Shown here: positions 31,986 to 44,109 of the stretch, one piece after another
How the letters are laid out: each line of letters begins with the position of its first letter
How positions within the stretch are numbered: position 1 is the first letter of the stretch
Made by a program: the position numbers and the translations under genes
The notes under the pieces: generated by a model
The model's input: the letters and a program-made list of their open reading frames with translations, nothing else
The model's database searches: none
What the model was told of the DNA's origin: nothing
Assembly (NCBI RefSeq): GCF_040954645.1
Contig: NC_092803.1
Span: 8,061,230 to 8,125,229 of the forward strand
Origin: Diabrotica undecimpunctata
Taxonomy: Eukaryota > Arthropoda > Insecta > Coleoptera > Chrysomelidae
DNA: 64,000 nucleotides
Reading direction: 5' to 3'

Positions 31986-32679
31986 TTTTTTTTAAATGTA
32001 TTGCTTGCATCGACAAGCAGTCGTACTCATGCTTTGATTGTCAAAACTAAAGTGTTCCCTTTGTATTTATCGTAAGTTCTTTCATATAGTGACATTTTTT
32101 GGGTCTATCCACCCCCAACAAGAAGTTTAACAGTTTATGTAATAAATTCTTTGACCAAATACACTTTTATGGAAAACACAGTATCGCAGTATGTTTAATT
32201 TCTTTAAATCCCATTATACGATTTAATTTTTTAACGGGTGCACTCTAACCATCCAAACTTTTTCGAAACAGATGTATCTTTTTATGCCCGTCCAGTCGTG
32301 TCACGTACACAACGCACACAATCGAAACAAAGCATAAAATTACAAGCAGCAGCGAGTGATGGATAAAATTTTTGAAAGGATTTATTCAGGGGATTTTCAC
32401 CGAAATTAACATAATGGAAAACGGACGTCCGGGTGGCGGATTTTGATTTTGTCCGATGATCGGCACTGTTTATTTTACGGGAGGACAGTGATAATTCCAG
32501 GATTAATTTCTGAAATTGGAGATTTGCTCTCAATTTCACCACTACGTCACCGATGGGCCGATAATTTGGCGTAGATTGAAATTTCTATTTGGCGAGAGAA
32601 ATTGATATTGTTATGACGTATACTCCAAGTCTGTTTAGGAAATAACAGTTAAACTGAAGGGTAGGTTTGAATAGAGAGT
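31986..32679. other. No gene seen
   Basis: A moderately GC-rich patch lies at 32280-32560 without a recognisable domain in any frame. Confidence 0.45.
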
Positions 32680-32860
32680 TAGTTAAAAAGCTTCTTCTTG
32701 CTCCTCCTTTCCTCTGTAGGTATAAATGTCTCTTCGTTCTCGGGTTCAAAGACCATCGTTTTTTTTGGTCTTTTGCTATTATATTTTCTGTCTTTCTATT
32801 TATGAGTTGGTTCCATTCAGTCTTCCTTTTTTTTATCCACCCAGTTTGCAAGCTAAAAGA
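32680..32860 (-). pseudogene. Probable RTE-like 3' stub
   Basis: Minus-strand GWIKKRKTEWNQLINR followed by a basic, frame-shifted tail and a GAAGAAGC end resembles the extreme C-terminus and tail of RTE-type elements. Short and divergent. Confidence 0.4.
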
Positions 32861-33131
32861 ATATAAAGCATCTAACCAATTGTTTTAATTGTTTTAAATT
32901 ATTTAGCCTTTCTTAAATAATTTTAAAGTGTTTGTTTGTCCTTTTGTAGTGTAGTGTGATGTACATTTATATGTTTATGACATTTTGTTCTTGTCGAATA
33001 GGCCGCAATTGACGAAGTAAGTCTATAAACGTTAATCACATAAAAACTCTTTATCAACCATAAACTTCGAGTTTTTATCGAAGTTAATCAATTTCTTTGG
33101 TTATAAAAAAACGTTTCTTGGCTTATTTCAG

Positions 33132-33209
33132 ATGCCCCTGAAGATGATCTAGGGATCGAAAGTACTTGGACAAGATTAAATTAAACTGTGCTCGATATAT
33201 GCCTTTTAT
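33132..33209 (+). repeat. 78-bp dispersed repeat with hammerhead-like core, copy 1
   Basis: Highly similar to 60645-60722 (same length, same strand). It holds CTGAAGA (33138-33144), a 4-bp stem GATC/GATC around TAGG, then GAAA (33158-33161). The order CUGANGA, stem, GAAA is that of the hammerhead ribozyme core known from Penelope-like retroelements. In copy 2 the stem is GTTC/GAGC, so pairing is kept despite base changes. The remaining stems and the cleavage site are not convincing here. Confidence 0.45.
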
Positions 33210-34079
33210 CTGATCAAAAAAAAAATAACTTATGTGTTTAAATAAATATTGAATAATTAAAATATTATTCTGGTACGCCTTTGCAAAATTGATAAGGGGA
33301 TGTTGCCAAAAATTGTTACAGTATATTACATATTTGTCTTTATCCAACTATTCTCCACCTATTCTCCACCTATCCTCCACCTATTTTTAAAGAAAATTTT
33401 ATAGTTTGGCCATTCAATCTCTTTAGTTGTCCGTATATCTTGTGCCGGATATTGGCTACTTCATGATTTTTCTAGGTATTCTTTAAATGCTCCATTTTGT
33501 TTAGCGAACCACTCATTATCCTTAGGGAATACTGCAAACACGCTGGTATATTCTCTCGTAAAAAGAGTATCCCGTAGCTTTGTTTTGTGGTAATACAAAG
33601 TTATTAACTGAGGGGGGACGATAATTGCGTGGGGACGGTTATTACCTAGTTATAATCCATATTCTCCGTACAAAAGAGATTATGTGTCTGATCGTGTGAT
33701 TACATCGATTGGTGTCATTTCGCCTGTTTTATTTTAATCTGTCCATATTTCTCGTCATTTATAACAATGGATAATCTCTTTGGATAAGGATGTGGTAGTT
33801 TTTCTTGTAAGTATGTAGTCTATAAACAACACTACCAACTAAATTAAAATGAAGATTTCTAAATGATTGCCAAATTGACGCATTTTATTAAAAAGATCGT
33901 TTAATTAATTTAGTCAATAACAATAACCAATAAATTAGTAGCATATTAACATTAGAAATCCTAAGATTGTCGAAACTAAATCATAGGATTTCTATTGTTG
34001 TTATTAGATGGCTTTGTAACGTCTGTAAAGAATTAATTATTATTATAATTATTGTACTATGACGGTAGAAATTTAATTT
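33210..34079. other. AT-rich stretch with a small minisatellite
   Basis: About three units of ATTCTCCACCT occur at 33349-33383. No gene is recognised in the rest. Confidence 0.5.
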
Positions 34080-34527
34080 CTATTCAAGAATAGGTAAGTT
34101 TTGTTGATTTTCAAACTCCTCTTCCGAGTCTATATCCTCAATAGTTTCTGTAATATGGTCGTCTATCAAACTCACATCATCATCATCTGGTTCTGCCTCT
34201 GAATCATTTAAAATTTCCCCATGAAGCCACAACAGCCATTCTTGTTCCCTCTCGTAATTCATTATAAACGTGTGCCCTAAAATATTTATATAAATCAGTA
34301 CCGCAAACAAAAAATCAAACAAATTAGTCTTACCTCAAAATGTAACGGCGGCAACTATAACGTCGGTTTGTGAGACCGATTCGTGTATAATATTCAAAAT
34401 TCTTATTAAACGATACAGATACACGATGTCCACTTGCTAAACTACAACTGAATAGATACAGTTGATACAGGCACGTTCGAAAGGTACTGTGAGGTGCAGA
34501 TTGAAATAAAAATTGTACATTTTTCAT
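34080..34527 (-). CDS. Possible two-exon acidic protein start, piggyBac-transposase-like
   Basis: On the minus strand a leader ends at a donor GAG|GTAAGA (near 34331-34336). A short intron ends ATATTTTAG, followed by an ATG (34260-34262) and MNYEREQEWLLWLHGEIL, then a strongly acidic stretch (AEPDDDDVS, DIDSEEEFE) to a stop at 34080. Acidic N-termini of this kind occur in piggyBac-type transposases, but no catalytic domain follows. It may be a truncated element, a remnant, or chance. I do not recognise it firmly. Confidence 0.3.
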
Positions 34528-35289
34528 TCGTATAACCTTCTGGTTCAGGTTTTAATTTAAACGACTACTTTCGTAACAGGCAACGGCTTTTTTAAATAAT
34601 TGGAACTTAGTTTACAAGGAAACATATTTTTTAATTTATATTTATTTTGCTCTATTAACCCATGGGCTAAACACAAATCATGTCCGTCATGATGCTGTAA
34701 ATCTATTTCCATGTTTTCTATTGTTGTCTATGCATTCAATTTGTCTGCTGTTGGCCATAATAATTGTCGTATCTATTACGGAATTCGTAATCGTCATTGG
34801 CTGGTTCATCTCACAAAAAGAACGCATAAATTCACTCTTAAACTGCCTCTAAACGTTGTTTATGACTACTAACTCTAATTTAAGTTTATTGCTTTTATAT
34901 TTATTTACTGCACGAAATAAATCCTTTCGCATGAACTGTATATTATTGCCATTAAGTATTGCCAATAATTCCTAAAGTCGAGATGTGGTTTTCTGAAACA
35001 AGTGGATATTGAGAACGAGAATTGGAACTGTATAAATGAATCAAATCACAGGTTTGTACTTAACAGTTTTGTTTTAACTTATGATTTTTAAATTTGTACG
35101 TATTATAATAAGGTTTCAAGAATTAGTTTTTTTATTTAAAATTAACGTGTCTCGACAGCTTTTGGTCATTGACACTAGTACAGTTTACATTATACAAATT
35201 TTATATGCAAGCATTTGCTATTAACATTTTTTTTAGAATTGAACAATAAAACTTATTACTATGTACTGTTTATATTAGCTGAATTAAAC
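34528..35289. other. AT-rich stretch, no gene seen
   Basis: No coding domain or repeat boundary recognised. Confidence 0.45.
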
Positions 35290-35890
35290 ATGTTTCTTTT
35301 AAATATTTAAGAACACTGTCAAAACGGTTTGGAACACTAAGAATGTCTTCTAGATTTCCTTTTAGGTTGTGCTTGTTTCTAGAAAAATCATACTGGCAGC
35401 AGTCCATTATCACGTGTTTGATAGGAAGGGGGTGTTACAGTAGTGGCATAGTGGAGGGTTTTCAGAATCCATAAGGTATCCATGTGTGAGATGTATGCCT
35501 TATTCGTAGTCGGCGAATAACTGATTTTTCTTTCCTGTTCATAGAGCACATATTGACGCGAGATAAGTTGGGCTGAACGTCATGCAGCTTAGTTTTTGTT
35601 TTATTCCACAGGTTTCCCCATTACTGAGGATTTTTTGTTTTATTAATATCTTAAGATCCGTATGAGTTTGGACCTCTTTGAAGGCTAAGTCAGAAGAACA
35701 TGCTGCTTTAGCGGCCTGGTCTGCTTTTTTGTTTCCCAATATATCAACATGAGATGGAGTCGAGATCATTATGACTGTTATATTAGCAGAATATAGTTGG
35801 TTACAGATGGTGTGTATGATGAAATGAATAGAGGAAGGAGAATCAGTACAAATGTCAATTGTTTTGAAGAATTAATTTGACTTTAACATC
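35290..35890 (-). pseudogene. I-like non-LTR element, RNase H and zinc-knuckle end
   Basis: Minus-strand IDICTDSPSSI leads to STPSHVDILGNKKADQAAK (35690-35769), a recognisable RNase H end (the consensus W is lost). It is followed after frame changes by RRLRIRHTSHTW and a C-x2-C...H...C knuckle with IKHVIMDCCQYD near 35390-35430. The copy is 5'-truncated within RNase H and broken by stops. Confidence 0.7.
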
Positions 35891-36289
35891 AGAAGATGGT
35901 CCTAATTGAGGGAGACAGAAATGTGGGAGAAAATAGCAAAAATAAATATTGGGAATATTGCAGTAGAAGTGAGAACTTTAACTTAGGTAGTTAAGACCTA
36001 ACATAGGCAGTGATGATAATTTAGTTCTAAAGCAAAATTATCCAAAACAAAACAGCTAATAACTACGGGATATACAAACCTTTTCTTGAGTCAGAGTTGG
36101 AGTTAGGGTTTATTTATTTAACTACATATCAAATACAAATATTGTTTGTAGCAAGTCTATAAAACGCAACTTAAATATTTCACAAACAAGAACATACATT
36201 AAACAGAAAAAAATTATGGCAAATTTTCAGTAATCTGGTTAGTGGATGTTCTGCAATGGGTCATATACTCTTCTAAGCAGTAAAAACAA
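35891..36289. other. AT-rich stretch, no gene seen
   Basis: No coding domain recognised. Confidence 0.4.
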
Positions 36290-38225
36290 TGTTTCTAAAG
36301 ATATTTTTTTATAACTTTTTTTTAAACTATTACTTTTTGGTAAAATATTGCGATTTGTTCGTAGGTAGGGAGGTCAGTTTCGCGTATTGTGGACGTGGAC
36401 ATCAGACAGCTTTATTAAATGGGCACGTATTTTGTGAATTTCAGTTAGAACTTGAAATATCAACAGGATAGGTAGCGGCATAATTTTGAATTTGATAAAG
36501 AAAGGTCGGCAGTGTTCTAAACTAACCCCTCCTAAAATCCTGATAGCTTTCTTTTCATTCTAAAAATTTGAAGTGCATTTGTTGAATTACCCCATATGAT
36601 AGTTACCCCTATTACCCCTATGTACCATAGTTTAGGTGAGAGTGGAATACAGAAAAATATGTCATTTTTAATGTTTCAAAGTTGACAACCTTGCTACATG
36701 GCGAATTAGAAATAATGAACTTACTTAATAGCTTTTTCTATTCAATCTATTCTATATTCTTTTTCTATTCTATTCTATTCTATTCTATTCTATCAACCAG
36801 TTCAATCGATTATCTATGGTTATTCCCAATAGTTTAACAGTCTCTTTGTTATCTGGATTATTGTGTAAATTACTTGCAGATATAACCAAATTTTGCGTTT
36901 TATTAAAGTTAAGTTTTAGTTTGTTTGCAGTAAACCATGTACTAGATTTAGTAGAAACTTCCTCATGGGACATTTTTAAATCGTCATATTTTTTTCTGAA
37001 AAAATAACGTATGTCATATCATCTGCGAATTGTATGGATTAGTACGGAGATATGAATTTAGGCAAATCGTTGACATAAATAATAAACAAAAGAGGTCCTA
37101 TGACCGAACCTTCTGGGACTCCATGTTTTACGGATAGAAAATCGGAGAGGTGACCTTTATGCGATTGCCGCGTTTAAGCTCCTCAATCACCTCGCTCACA
37201 ACATTAAATACCGCGTTCGTAGTAGAACGAGCACTTCTGAATCCATATTGGGAGTTGCCAAAGTATTTGACTCAAAATAGGAATAAAATTGTTGTTTGAT
37301 AATCTTTTCAATCACTTTCCCAAAAATAGAAACAATGCTTATGGGTCTGTAATTGTCAGTTTTTGAGGAGTCACCTTTTTTGTAGATAAGCAGTACTTTT
37401 GAGTATTTTAGTACTTCTGGAAATACTCCAGTTGATAGAATTAGGTAAATTAATAAGATGAGTGAAAGTAAATCTATTTGGTAAGTTTCTTTTAAAATTT
37501 TGCTATTAATTTCGTGAACGTCCCTACAATTAAAATTACTAAGAGACTTTATTATTTGAGATACCTGTTCTTTCATAACGGGACGAAAAAAAGGACTTGC
37601 TTGGAGAAGGATAATTTCTGTAATTAAAGAGGATAACGGCATTAATAGCAGGAAAAGGTGATTATATTTTTTGCAATTGTAGTAAAAAAATGATTTATTT
37701 CATCTGGAGGTAGATCAGGTTGTACCCCACTGGATATTGTGTCGTTTCTTTCGAAATTTACTATTTTCCAGCAGTCTCTAGGTTTATAATTGGAATTTGT
37801 AATAAAATTACAGTAAGCTGACTTTTTATCAATTTGTAATTGCCGATTATATTAAAATTTTTGTTGTTTAGATACTTTAAAAAAATTGGGATCCTTAGTA
37901 GCATCTGCAAAGTGTTTAGTAAGAGAAAGATTGGATCTATAAGACCCTAATTTATTATTAAACCATTGCACGGGTGTTTTTTCAGCAGTTTGTCGTACTT
38001 TTTTTAGTGGAAAATACTTTCGGTAAGAAAAACTGTCAAAAAATCAGGATCATTATTAATGTCATAGAAAAAGTCTATCTTTGTACTAGCTAGCGCACGT
38101 GTAAGCTTCTGTAAACCAGAAGAACTTATGAACCGTTGAAATGTTTGATTAGTGTCAACAACTTTATGCTCAGAGACAATAAATAAAAATTGAGCTCGAT
38201 GGTCAGAAAAACAAGTCAAAAACGA
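36290..38225 (-). pseudogene. CR1/Jockey-like non-LTR element, RT with endonuclease end
   Basis: Minus-strand blocks in order: CFSDHRAQFLFIVSE, the end of the APE endonuclease (38004-38219); a linker with NSNYKPRDCWKIVNF (near 37760); RT VFPEVLKYSKVLLIYKKGD and NYRPISIVSIFGKVIEKIIK (37196-37642); GVPEGSVIGPLLFIIYVNDL and a QFADDMTYVIF box (37010-37130); WFTANKLKLNFNKTQ with LLGITIDNRLNW (36785-36973); and a C-terminal WGNSTNALQIFRM (36540-36600). The order is complete from the endonuclease end on, but frameshifts and stops are frequent. A (TTCTA)n array interrupts it at 36740-36795. Confidence 0.8.
36740..36795 (+). repeat. (TTCTA)n microsatellite
   Basis: Tandem TTCTA units, partly degenerate at the left end, lie inside the CR1-like remnant and interrupt its frame. 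Confidence 0.9.
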
Positions 38226-39429
38226 GTCGCTTTTAGTTCTTATTTTTTTATTTAAAATATAAGTATATATATTAAATAAATATTATTTATAAACAGTTAT
38301 AAATAACATTTAAGCGATCCGATTTAAGCGATCCGTATTATTTAACAGATGTAACAGCCCATCTCTATTTTCTAGAGATAACTGTAACATCGACAGACTT
38401 TCAGAACGATCATAGTATACTAAAACACATTTTATGACAAAATGTAAACAACTAATTAACTATCGACTCTTTACGATTGGATTTGACTGCCAATATATCG
38501 CCTGTATATTTTCCGAGTTGGTTGTAGCTCTAATTGATTTTAGATGATCTGAAAGGTTTATGTAGATATATTTTTATGTCATTTATTCATGAAAACATCG
38601 TCGTATAATGAATATTCCTAGTTATTAAAAAATGTGTAAATGCAGAATAAAAATATAAGTGCAATATATGCTATGCTGTCCAATTGTAAGAAGAGGAAAA
38701 TAAAAAAATTAGTTACAAATATCCATAGACTTCCTAAAGTTTATTTTATTACAACCTGTACGTGAATATACCGGTCTATATAATCGAACTTGTCTTCCAA
38801 CTGAACTATTTCACAAAGAGCTCAATATTCATACTTTAAAATCACCCCAAGCGTCTCAAATGGCGTAACATCCCTACAGAAACACAATCTTAAATGTCTC
38901 TCGACCACATTGCGCATCTTTATGCAAAATACTACATCTGATTCCACGTCTATCAATATTAAACACCGACACCCTTCGTAACACAATCGTTATTGAATCA
39001 AATTGATGCGTCTCCTTCGATCAATCACGTCACCCTAAAGTTGACGCTCTTAATTTCTTTCCCCGCAAGTCTACACGGTGATACAACACATCTATAATTT
39101 AAAATTGGTACTTGTTATTCCAAGTAAAACACGCAATTTTTTGAGAATACTTTTCTCTTTAATAATACAAATTATACACTTTTGTAATATCTGCCAAATG
39201 TCAGTTGTCACGTTGTCAGTTATATACCACGCTCTATATTATAATTCAACTGTCAAATGTTAAAGTTACCTAACGAACTGATCGACATTTATTAATATCA
39301 TGATACTGGTGGGACTGTTACACCCAGGGATTTAAAAGTGCAGCAGTGAGAACACAAATGTCATCGTATGATAAAACAGTTGAGGTGCCGTTGTCTGATG
39401 ATTTGCAGATTGAGAATGGTGTGTATTCA
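38226..39429. other. AT-rich stretch, no gene seen
   Basis: A 14-bp tandem pair TTTAAGCGATCCGA lies near 38309-38334. No gene is recognised. Confidence 0.45.
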
Positions 39430-40545
39430 TCATCAGCCTTTCTCAATCCACTAGTTTGCGAGTCCATCTTCCGTCCTTAATTCTGGCAACGTGTCCAGCC
39501 CATTTCCATTTTAAGTTACAGCTTCTTTCAATGACGTCTATGACTTTGGTCTTAGCTCGTAGATCTTCGTTTCTAATCCTGTCTCGCAGAGTGACCCTAT
39601 CATTGATCCGTCCATTCTTCTCTGCGCTACTCTTAGTTTTTGTGCGTTTTTCTTTGTGATCGATAATGTTTGTGCACCATAGGTCATCACCGGTAGCACG
39701 CATTGGTCGAAAACTTTTTTCTTCATATTAGTTGGGATGTCACGTTGCTAAGAGCTCCGTATGCTGCCCATCCTTGTATTATTCTTCTGGATACTTCGGT
39801 TGTTTGATTGTCCTTACTTATATTAATTTCGTGACCCAGGTATATATACCTTGTCTACCAGTTCTATTTCTTCATTTTGTATTTCAAGGTGTTTACTCGG
39901 TACTAAGTTCGTCATATATTTTGTTTTTGTTATATTCATTTTTAAACCTATTTTATGACAGGCTGTACTAAGTTCTTACAACATTTTTTTTATTTGTCCC
40001 AAATCGTCTGCAATCAGGACTATATCGTCTGCGTAGCTTAGGAGGTGTAGCATCTGTCCGTCTACATTTATTCCTTTGTCACCCCATTCGAGGGTTTTGA
40101 TCGCTTTTTCTAGAGCCGATATGAAAAGTTTAGGTGACAACGTATCACCTTGTCGGATACCTCTTTGGATTTTTATTTGTTTGCTGTTAGCGTGTAGTTG
40201 TATCGAGCTTGTCGCATTTTTATATATATTAAATATTAGCCTCGTATATCGGCTATCAATGCGGCTCTCGTTTAGTGCTTCTATAACATTGTCGAGTTCT
40301 ACTATATCTATAGATTTTTCGATGAGTTGTTTTATTGTTTGGAGGTGATCGTTGGTTCCAAAGTTTGCTCTGAATCCATCTTTTTTTCTACTTTGATATA
40401 GGTCTAATTTCTTGTCTAATCTTGTGGTGACTACTCTCGTGAAAAGTTTATAAAGATGGTTTAACAGACTGATTGGTCGGTAATTTTCCAGATCAGTTTT
40501 TTCTCCTTTTTTGTGCAGAAGGAAGGGACTTGGACTTGCTGTCCA
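39430..40545 (-). pseudogene. RTE-like element A, 5'-truncated RT
   Basis: An open minus-strand segment begins SPFLLHKKGEKTDLENYRP, then ISLLNHLYKLFTRVVTTRL, GIRQGDTLSPKLFISALE and LSYADDIVLIADDL (39976-40540). Shifted frames give ITKTKYMTNLVPS, VLPVMTYGAQTLSITKK (39538-39726) and WKWAGHVARIKDGRWTRKL. It ends in GGCTGATGATGA. The catalytic YADD is intact. The 5' end is fused directly to a different RTE copy at about 40545. Confidence 0.8.
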
Positions 40546-41620
40546 AGGTATCTTCAGCATTCGTCTATGAACCCACATTTCCAATGCTTCAATTTTGTTC
40601 ATGATCGATACTTTTAAAGTCCACACTTCTGCACTATACAAAAGTACGGACCAAACATAACACTTAATCATTCTTTGTCTTAGTTCTAAACTGAGAGGAT
40701 TATTTCAAAGAAATGACTTTATTTTCATAAAAGTAGTTTTAGTCATTGCTATTCTACGTTTTATTTCTATGTCTGGATTTAATTGGTCTGTTATCACAGT
40801 TCCCAAATATGTCTTTCTCACCTTGAACTCCGTTTAATTGAAGCTTTGCATCAGGATGTGGGTCACGACTAAACACTAAAAATTTGGTTTTGTTTGAGTT
40901 TATTTTTATGCCCATTTCCTCTCCTACTTCGTGATTACGATCAAGCAGAATTTGTAGACCTTCAATATTATCTGAAAGAATTACTGAATCGTCTGCATAT
41001 CTAATCACATTAAGTAGTTCCCCGTTGATTTTTATTCCATATGGTTGTCTCTCAAGTGCCTTTTTAAATAACTGGTCCGAGTAAACATTGAACAATGTTG
41101 ACGACAAAATGCAACCTTGTCTGACTACTCGTTGTATGGAGATTTCATCGGTGTAGTTATCTCCAATTTTTACGATAGCAGTTTGATTCCAGTAGAAATT
41201 TTTAATGACACGACTATCCTTGTCATCTATTCCGATATTTTTTAGTATTTGCATTAATTTTACATGCTGTACTTTATCGAATGCCTTTTCGAAGTCCACG
41301 AAACCTGCAAATACATCTTTTCTTTGGTCACGGCCTTTTTGTAATAGAAATTGGGTATCTTCGAGATCTTCTTCGCATTTGCGTCTAATTCTGTTGTGAA
41401 GTATTCTTAGGAAGATTTTAAGAGTGTGGCTCATTAGGCTAATTAATCGATATTGTGAGCATTTTCTCGCATTGTGTTTTTTAGGTATTGCGACAAAGAT
41501 GGATTTGAGCCAATGTGTGGGAATCACTTCGGTGTTATATACTGAATTAAAAAGTCTTACTACTGCTAGTATATTATCGTACAAATATCTATTTGTATAC
41601 ATCATCTTAAAAATCTTACA
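40545..41620 (-). pseudogene. RTE-like element B, RT domain mostly open
   Basis: One minus-strand frame of 283 codons (40754-41605) covers IPTHWLKSIFVAIPKKHNA, DTQFLLQKGRDQRKDVFAG, FVDFEKAFDKVQHVKLMQIL, VVRQGCILSSTLFNVYSDQL and VIRYADDSVILSD. A second piece (40545-40680) has WSVLLYSAEVWTLKV and MWVHRRMLKIPWTA. Catalytic Asp residues (FVDFEKAF and YADD) are present. The 5' end, including the endonuclease, is missing, and its 3' end is replaced by element A. Confidence 0.85.
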
Positions 41621-42384
41621 AATCTTACATTCCTATTTATTGGGTGAAACTAGTTTACCGGTCGATGAATTTAATTTTTTAGTAGATTTTAATAAATTTA
41701 AACCATAACAATATATATATATTTTTCGTCAATTTCATGCTATAAACAGTTTTTTGTACATACTGTAAAATTTTCAGTTTGCAGTTTACATACAGTTTAT
41801 TGTATAATCCATTACTAATTTCAACAACTAGAGTTAAGAAAATATGAAAATCTGACAGCCTAAATCTAGAGCAGTTGCTGGCCACAAATATAACAAAAAC
41901 AAATGAACAAGAAGAAACCTCCAGTTTAAATAGACTTTACGAAAAAGCAAGAATCTTTTTCCAATCTTATGCCGTTTATTATAAAATTTAAAATACATCG
42001 CTTAGCCACGTTTTCAAATAAAAAAGTACACGAGAACTGCCACCCTGTACAACCACGTTGGCATTATTAGACGAACTTAAATTAAAACAACCATCTGTTG
42101 TCATTTAATTTGCGCTCCTATGGCGCCATCTGGTTTTTCGAGCCACGACGACGACTTCATCTGCCAGTATCTACCGCTTATATAAATTTACATTATTATA
42201 ATGTTGTTTTAGCTGATTAGAGCGACGTAATGTTTGTTTAATGCTATTTTTAAATCGTTTTTTTCTTTTTGTTACAGGTGAGTGGTTTAAATCGATGGAA
42301 AACATCAGAATGTGAATGTAGTGAGTATAAAAGCTGATTTATAGGTTAATTTGTCAGATAGTTACATACATTAACAAGACAATG

Positions 42385-42443
42385 GTTTAACCAAAGAAGA
42401 TAGACGCCGATAGAAGATAAGCGTCTATATTCTTTGGTTTAAC
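42385..42443. ncRNA. 59-nt stem-loop (candidate small-RNA hairpin or MITE relic)
   Basis: A 23-nt left arm (42385-42407) pairs with a 23-nt right arm (42421-42443) with two mismatches around a 13-nt loop. Landmarks are ACCAAAGAA against TTCTTTGGT and ATAGACGC against GCGTCTAT. The size suits a pre-miRNA-like or MITE-derived hairpin. Expression is unknown. Confidence 0.35.
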
Positions 42444-43444
42444 AAAAGATCTGTCAATTAATTACAGTACTAATTATTATTACACTATAACTATTAATGA
42501 TTAATGAACTGGATCGAAATTTGAGGGAAATATCGTTTAACAAACGGTCGGGAGTTTGAAATAAAAATTAAAAGAATTGGCAAATACAATTTAGTTATGA
42601 CTTGTCTCATCTTCCTTTGCACTATGTTCGGGCCCAACTTTTTTTCTAAAAATTTGTACATTTTGTTGTTATTTGTCAGTTTTAAGCTTTTCGACCGTTT
42701 TGTTTCTTTTGACACAATATTAACAAAAATTTTTGTATTGGAAGCCTCAGTTCCTAACGGCATCTAGCGACGTTACTCCAAAGCATTGTTTCGTCATTTT
42801 AATGATAAGATAATAATAAAATTAAACATAGTCGATGACCGTCTTTGTGTCCAAAAAGTTCCGCAATCAAATCTCTCCGAATACGGACAACATTGTCAAA
42901 AAATTTGACAAAATTCCTTCGTCTGAATAAAGTGTAGCATCGTTTAGAAAGTTTAGTTCTGGATTGCATTTCAGTACTTGCTGCTTTTACGATGTTAAAC
43001 CGTTTCTGGGCAACATTTTGTGACAGTGTCGTGTAGCACTTACAAATCTCGTCTTAGCCTTAGACTAGGAACACATTCACATAAAGGACAAGGCTGGATG
43101 GTACCTATCACATTTTAATAAATATTGATCAGCAATTTTTAGATTTATGGTGTTTATATTAGAAAAAAAGAAAATCTAAGAAACCACCATTACAGTTTGG
43201 TATACTATTTAATTGAAAAAGATTTAAGAAAGCGAAATTTTTTGCAATACATTCACCTTTGTCAAATATTTCCAATCGGTCTCTATTCATATCCATCATC
43301 GTTCATTTTTTGAACTTAATGGAGAGTTTGGAGGTAAATAAACATATTCCATAAGACATTTCGGCTTTCCAAATCAAATTTCAACCAAAGAACATTTAAT
43401 ATTTTTTTATTAAAACTGTAAAAATATCGCTATTTATTGCTATA

Positions 43445-43474
43445 AAAACTTGAGTTCACATGAACTCAAGTTTT
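43445..43474. repeat. 30-bp palindrome
   Basis: AAAACTTGAGTTCA and TGAACTCAAGTTTT flank a central CA; the arms are perfect. It lies about 30 bp outside the R1-like fragment's 3' end. Confidence 0.8.
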
Positions 43475-43499
43475 GAGCTTGATGCTTATAGTTCATTAC

Positions 43500-44098
43500 T
43501 ATATATTCAGCGATCATCCAGCGATCCGGAAGCGGAATGGCCGCTGTAAGGCCGGCATCACTTCCGAAGCACTACCTTTATTCATTCATTCTCCATTCAT
43601 ACACATCCATACTCCATTCATCAGAAAGGAGGCTCCCTGTCTCGTTCCAGGTAGCGCGTAGAAGACAGTTATCGCTCTTAGTACGCCATCATTCCCAGAC
43701 GGGCATTTCCTCCTTCCCCACAGTCTGACTCACGCCTATCTAACTCATACAGTGTGACCCACTTCTCTAGCTTCAACTTCCAGCATTTTTCACTCTTACC
43801 ATTGCCGTTAGTCCAGCTGTCTTTCTTCCTCTTCCTTTTTCTTGATCACTGCACGGATATAGCTGTGTATGTTAGTCCAACCTGATTTATTTTCAAGCAT
43901 TCTCTCAATCATTTCTCTCACTGTAACAAAATTCACATCTGTCTCTCCCTCCATTCTGTTCCTTGCCACTATCCATCGGCTGCAATCTAACATCGTAAGT
44001 GTCACAGTGTCCGAGTATCCACAGTATAGGCATTCATCTGTGTCAGCCTTTTCCGAACCTAGAGAGATATGCTCTAAAACATCCGTGTCCATCATCAT
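43500..44098 (-). pseudogene. R1-clade-like non-LTR element, C-terminus and 3' UTR
   Basis: Minus-strand 43808-44098 reads TDECLYCGYSDTVTLTMLDC, then SRWIVARNRMEGE, MIERMLENKSGWTNIHSYI and KKKEEEERQLD. The C-x2-C...C zinc knuckle, the Trp spacing and the K-E-x-E-E-R tail are typical of the extreme C-terminus of R1-type proteins. The GC-richer sequence to 43500 is probably 3' UTR. The 5' side is truncated right at the knuckle. Confidence 0.75.
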
Positions 44099-44109
44099 CT
44101 AACAAAGAT

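Larger units (their letters stand above)
41621..43490. other. AT-rich stretch with two strong hairpins, no gene seen
   Basis: Hairpins lie at 42385-42443 and 43445-43474. A CTCF-like AGATGGCGC core lies at 42123-42133 (minus). Open stretches are short and unconvincing. Confidence 0.5.

Noticed and set aside
42240..42300. Adjacent splice-like signals TTACAG and GTGAGT
   Set aside because: They abut with no exon between them and no neighbouring coding sequence.
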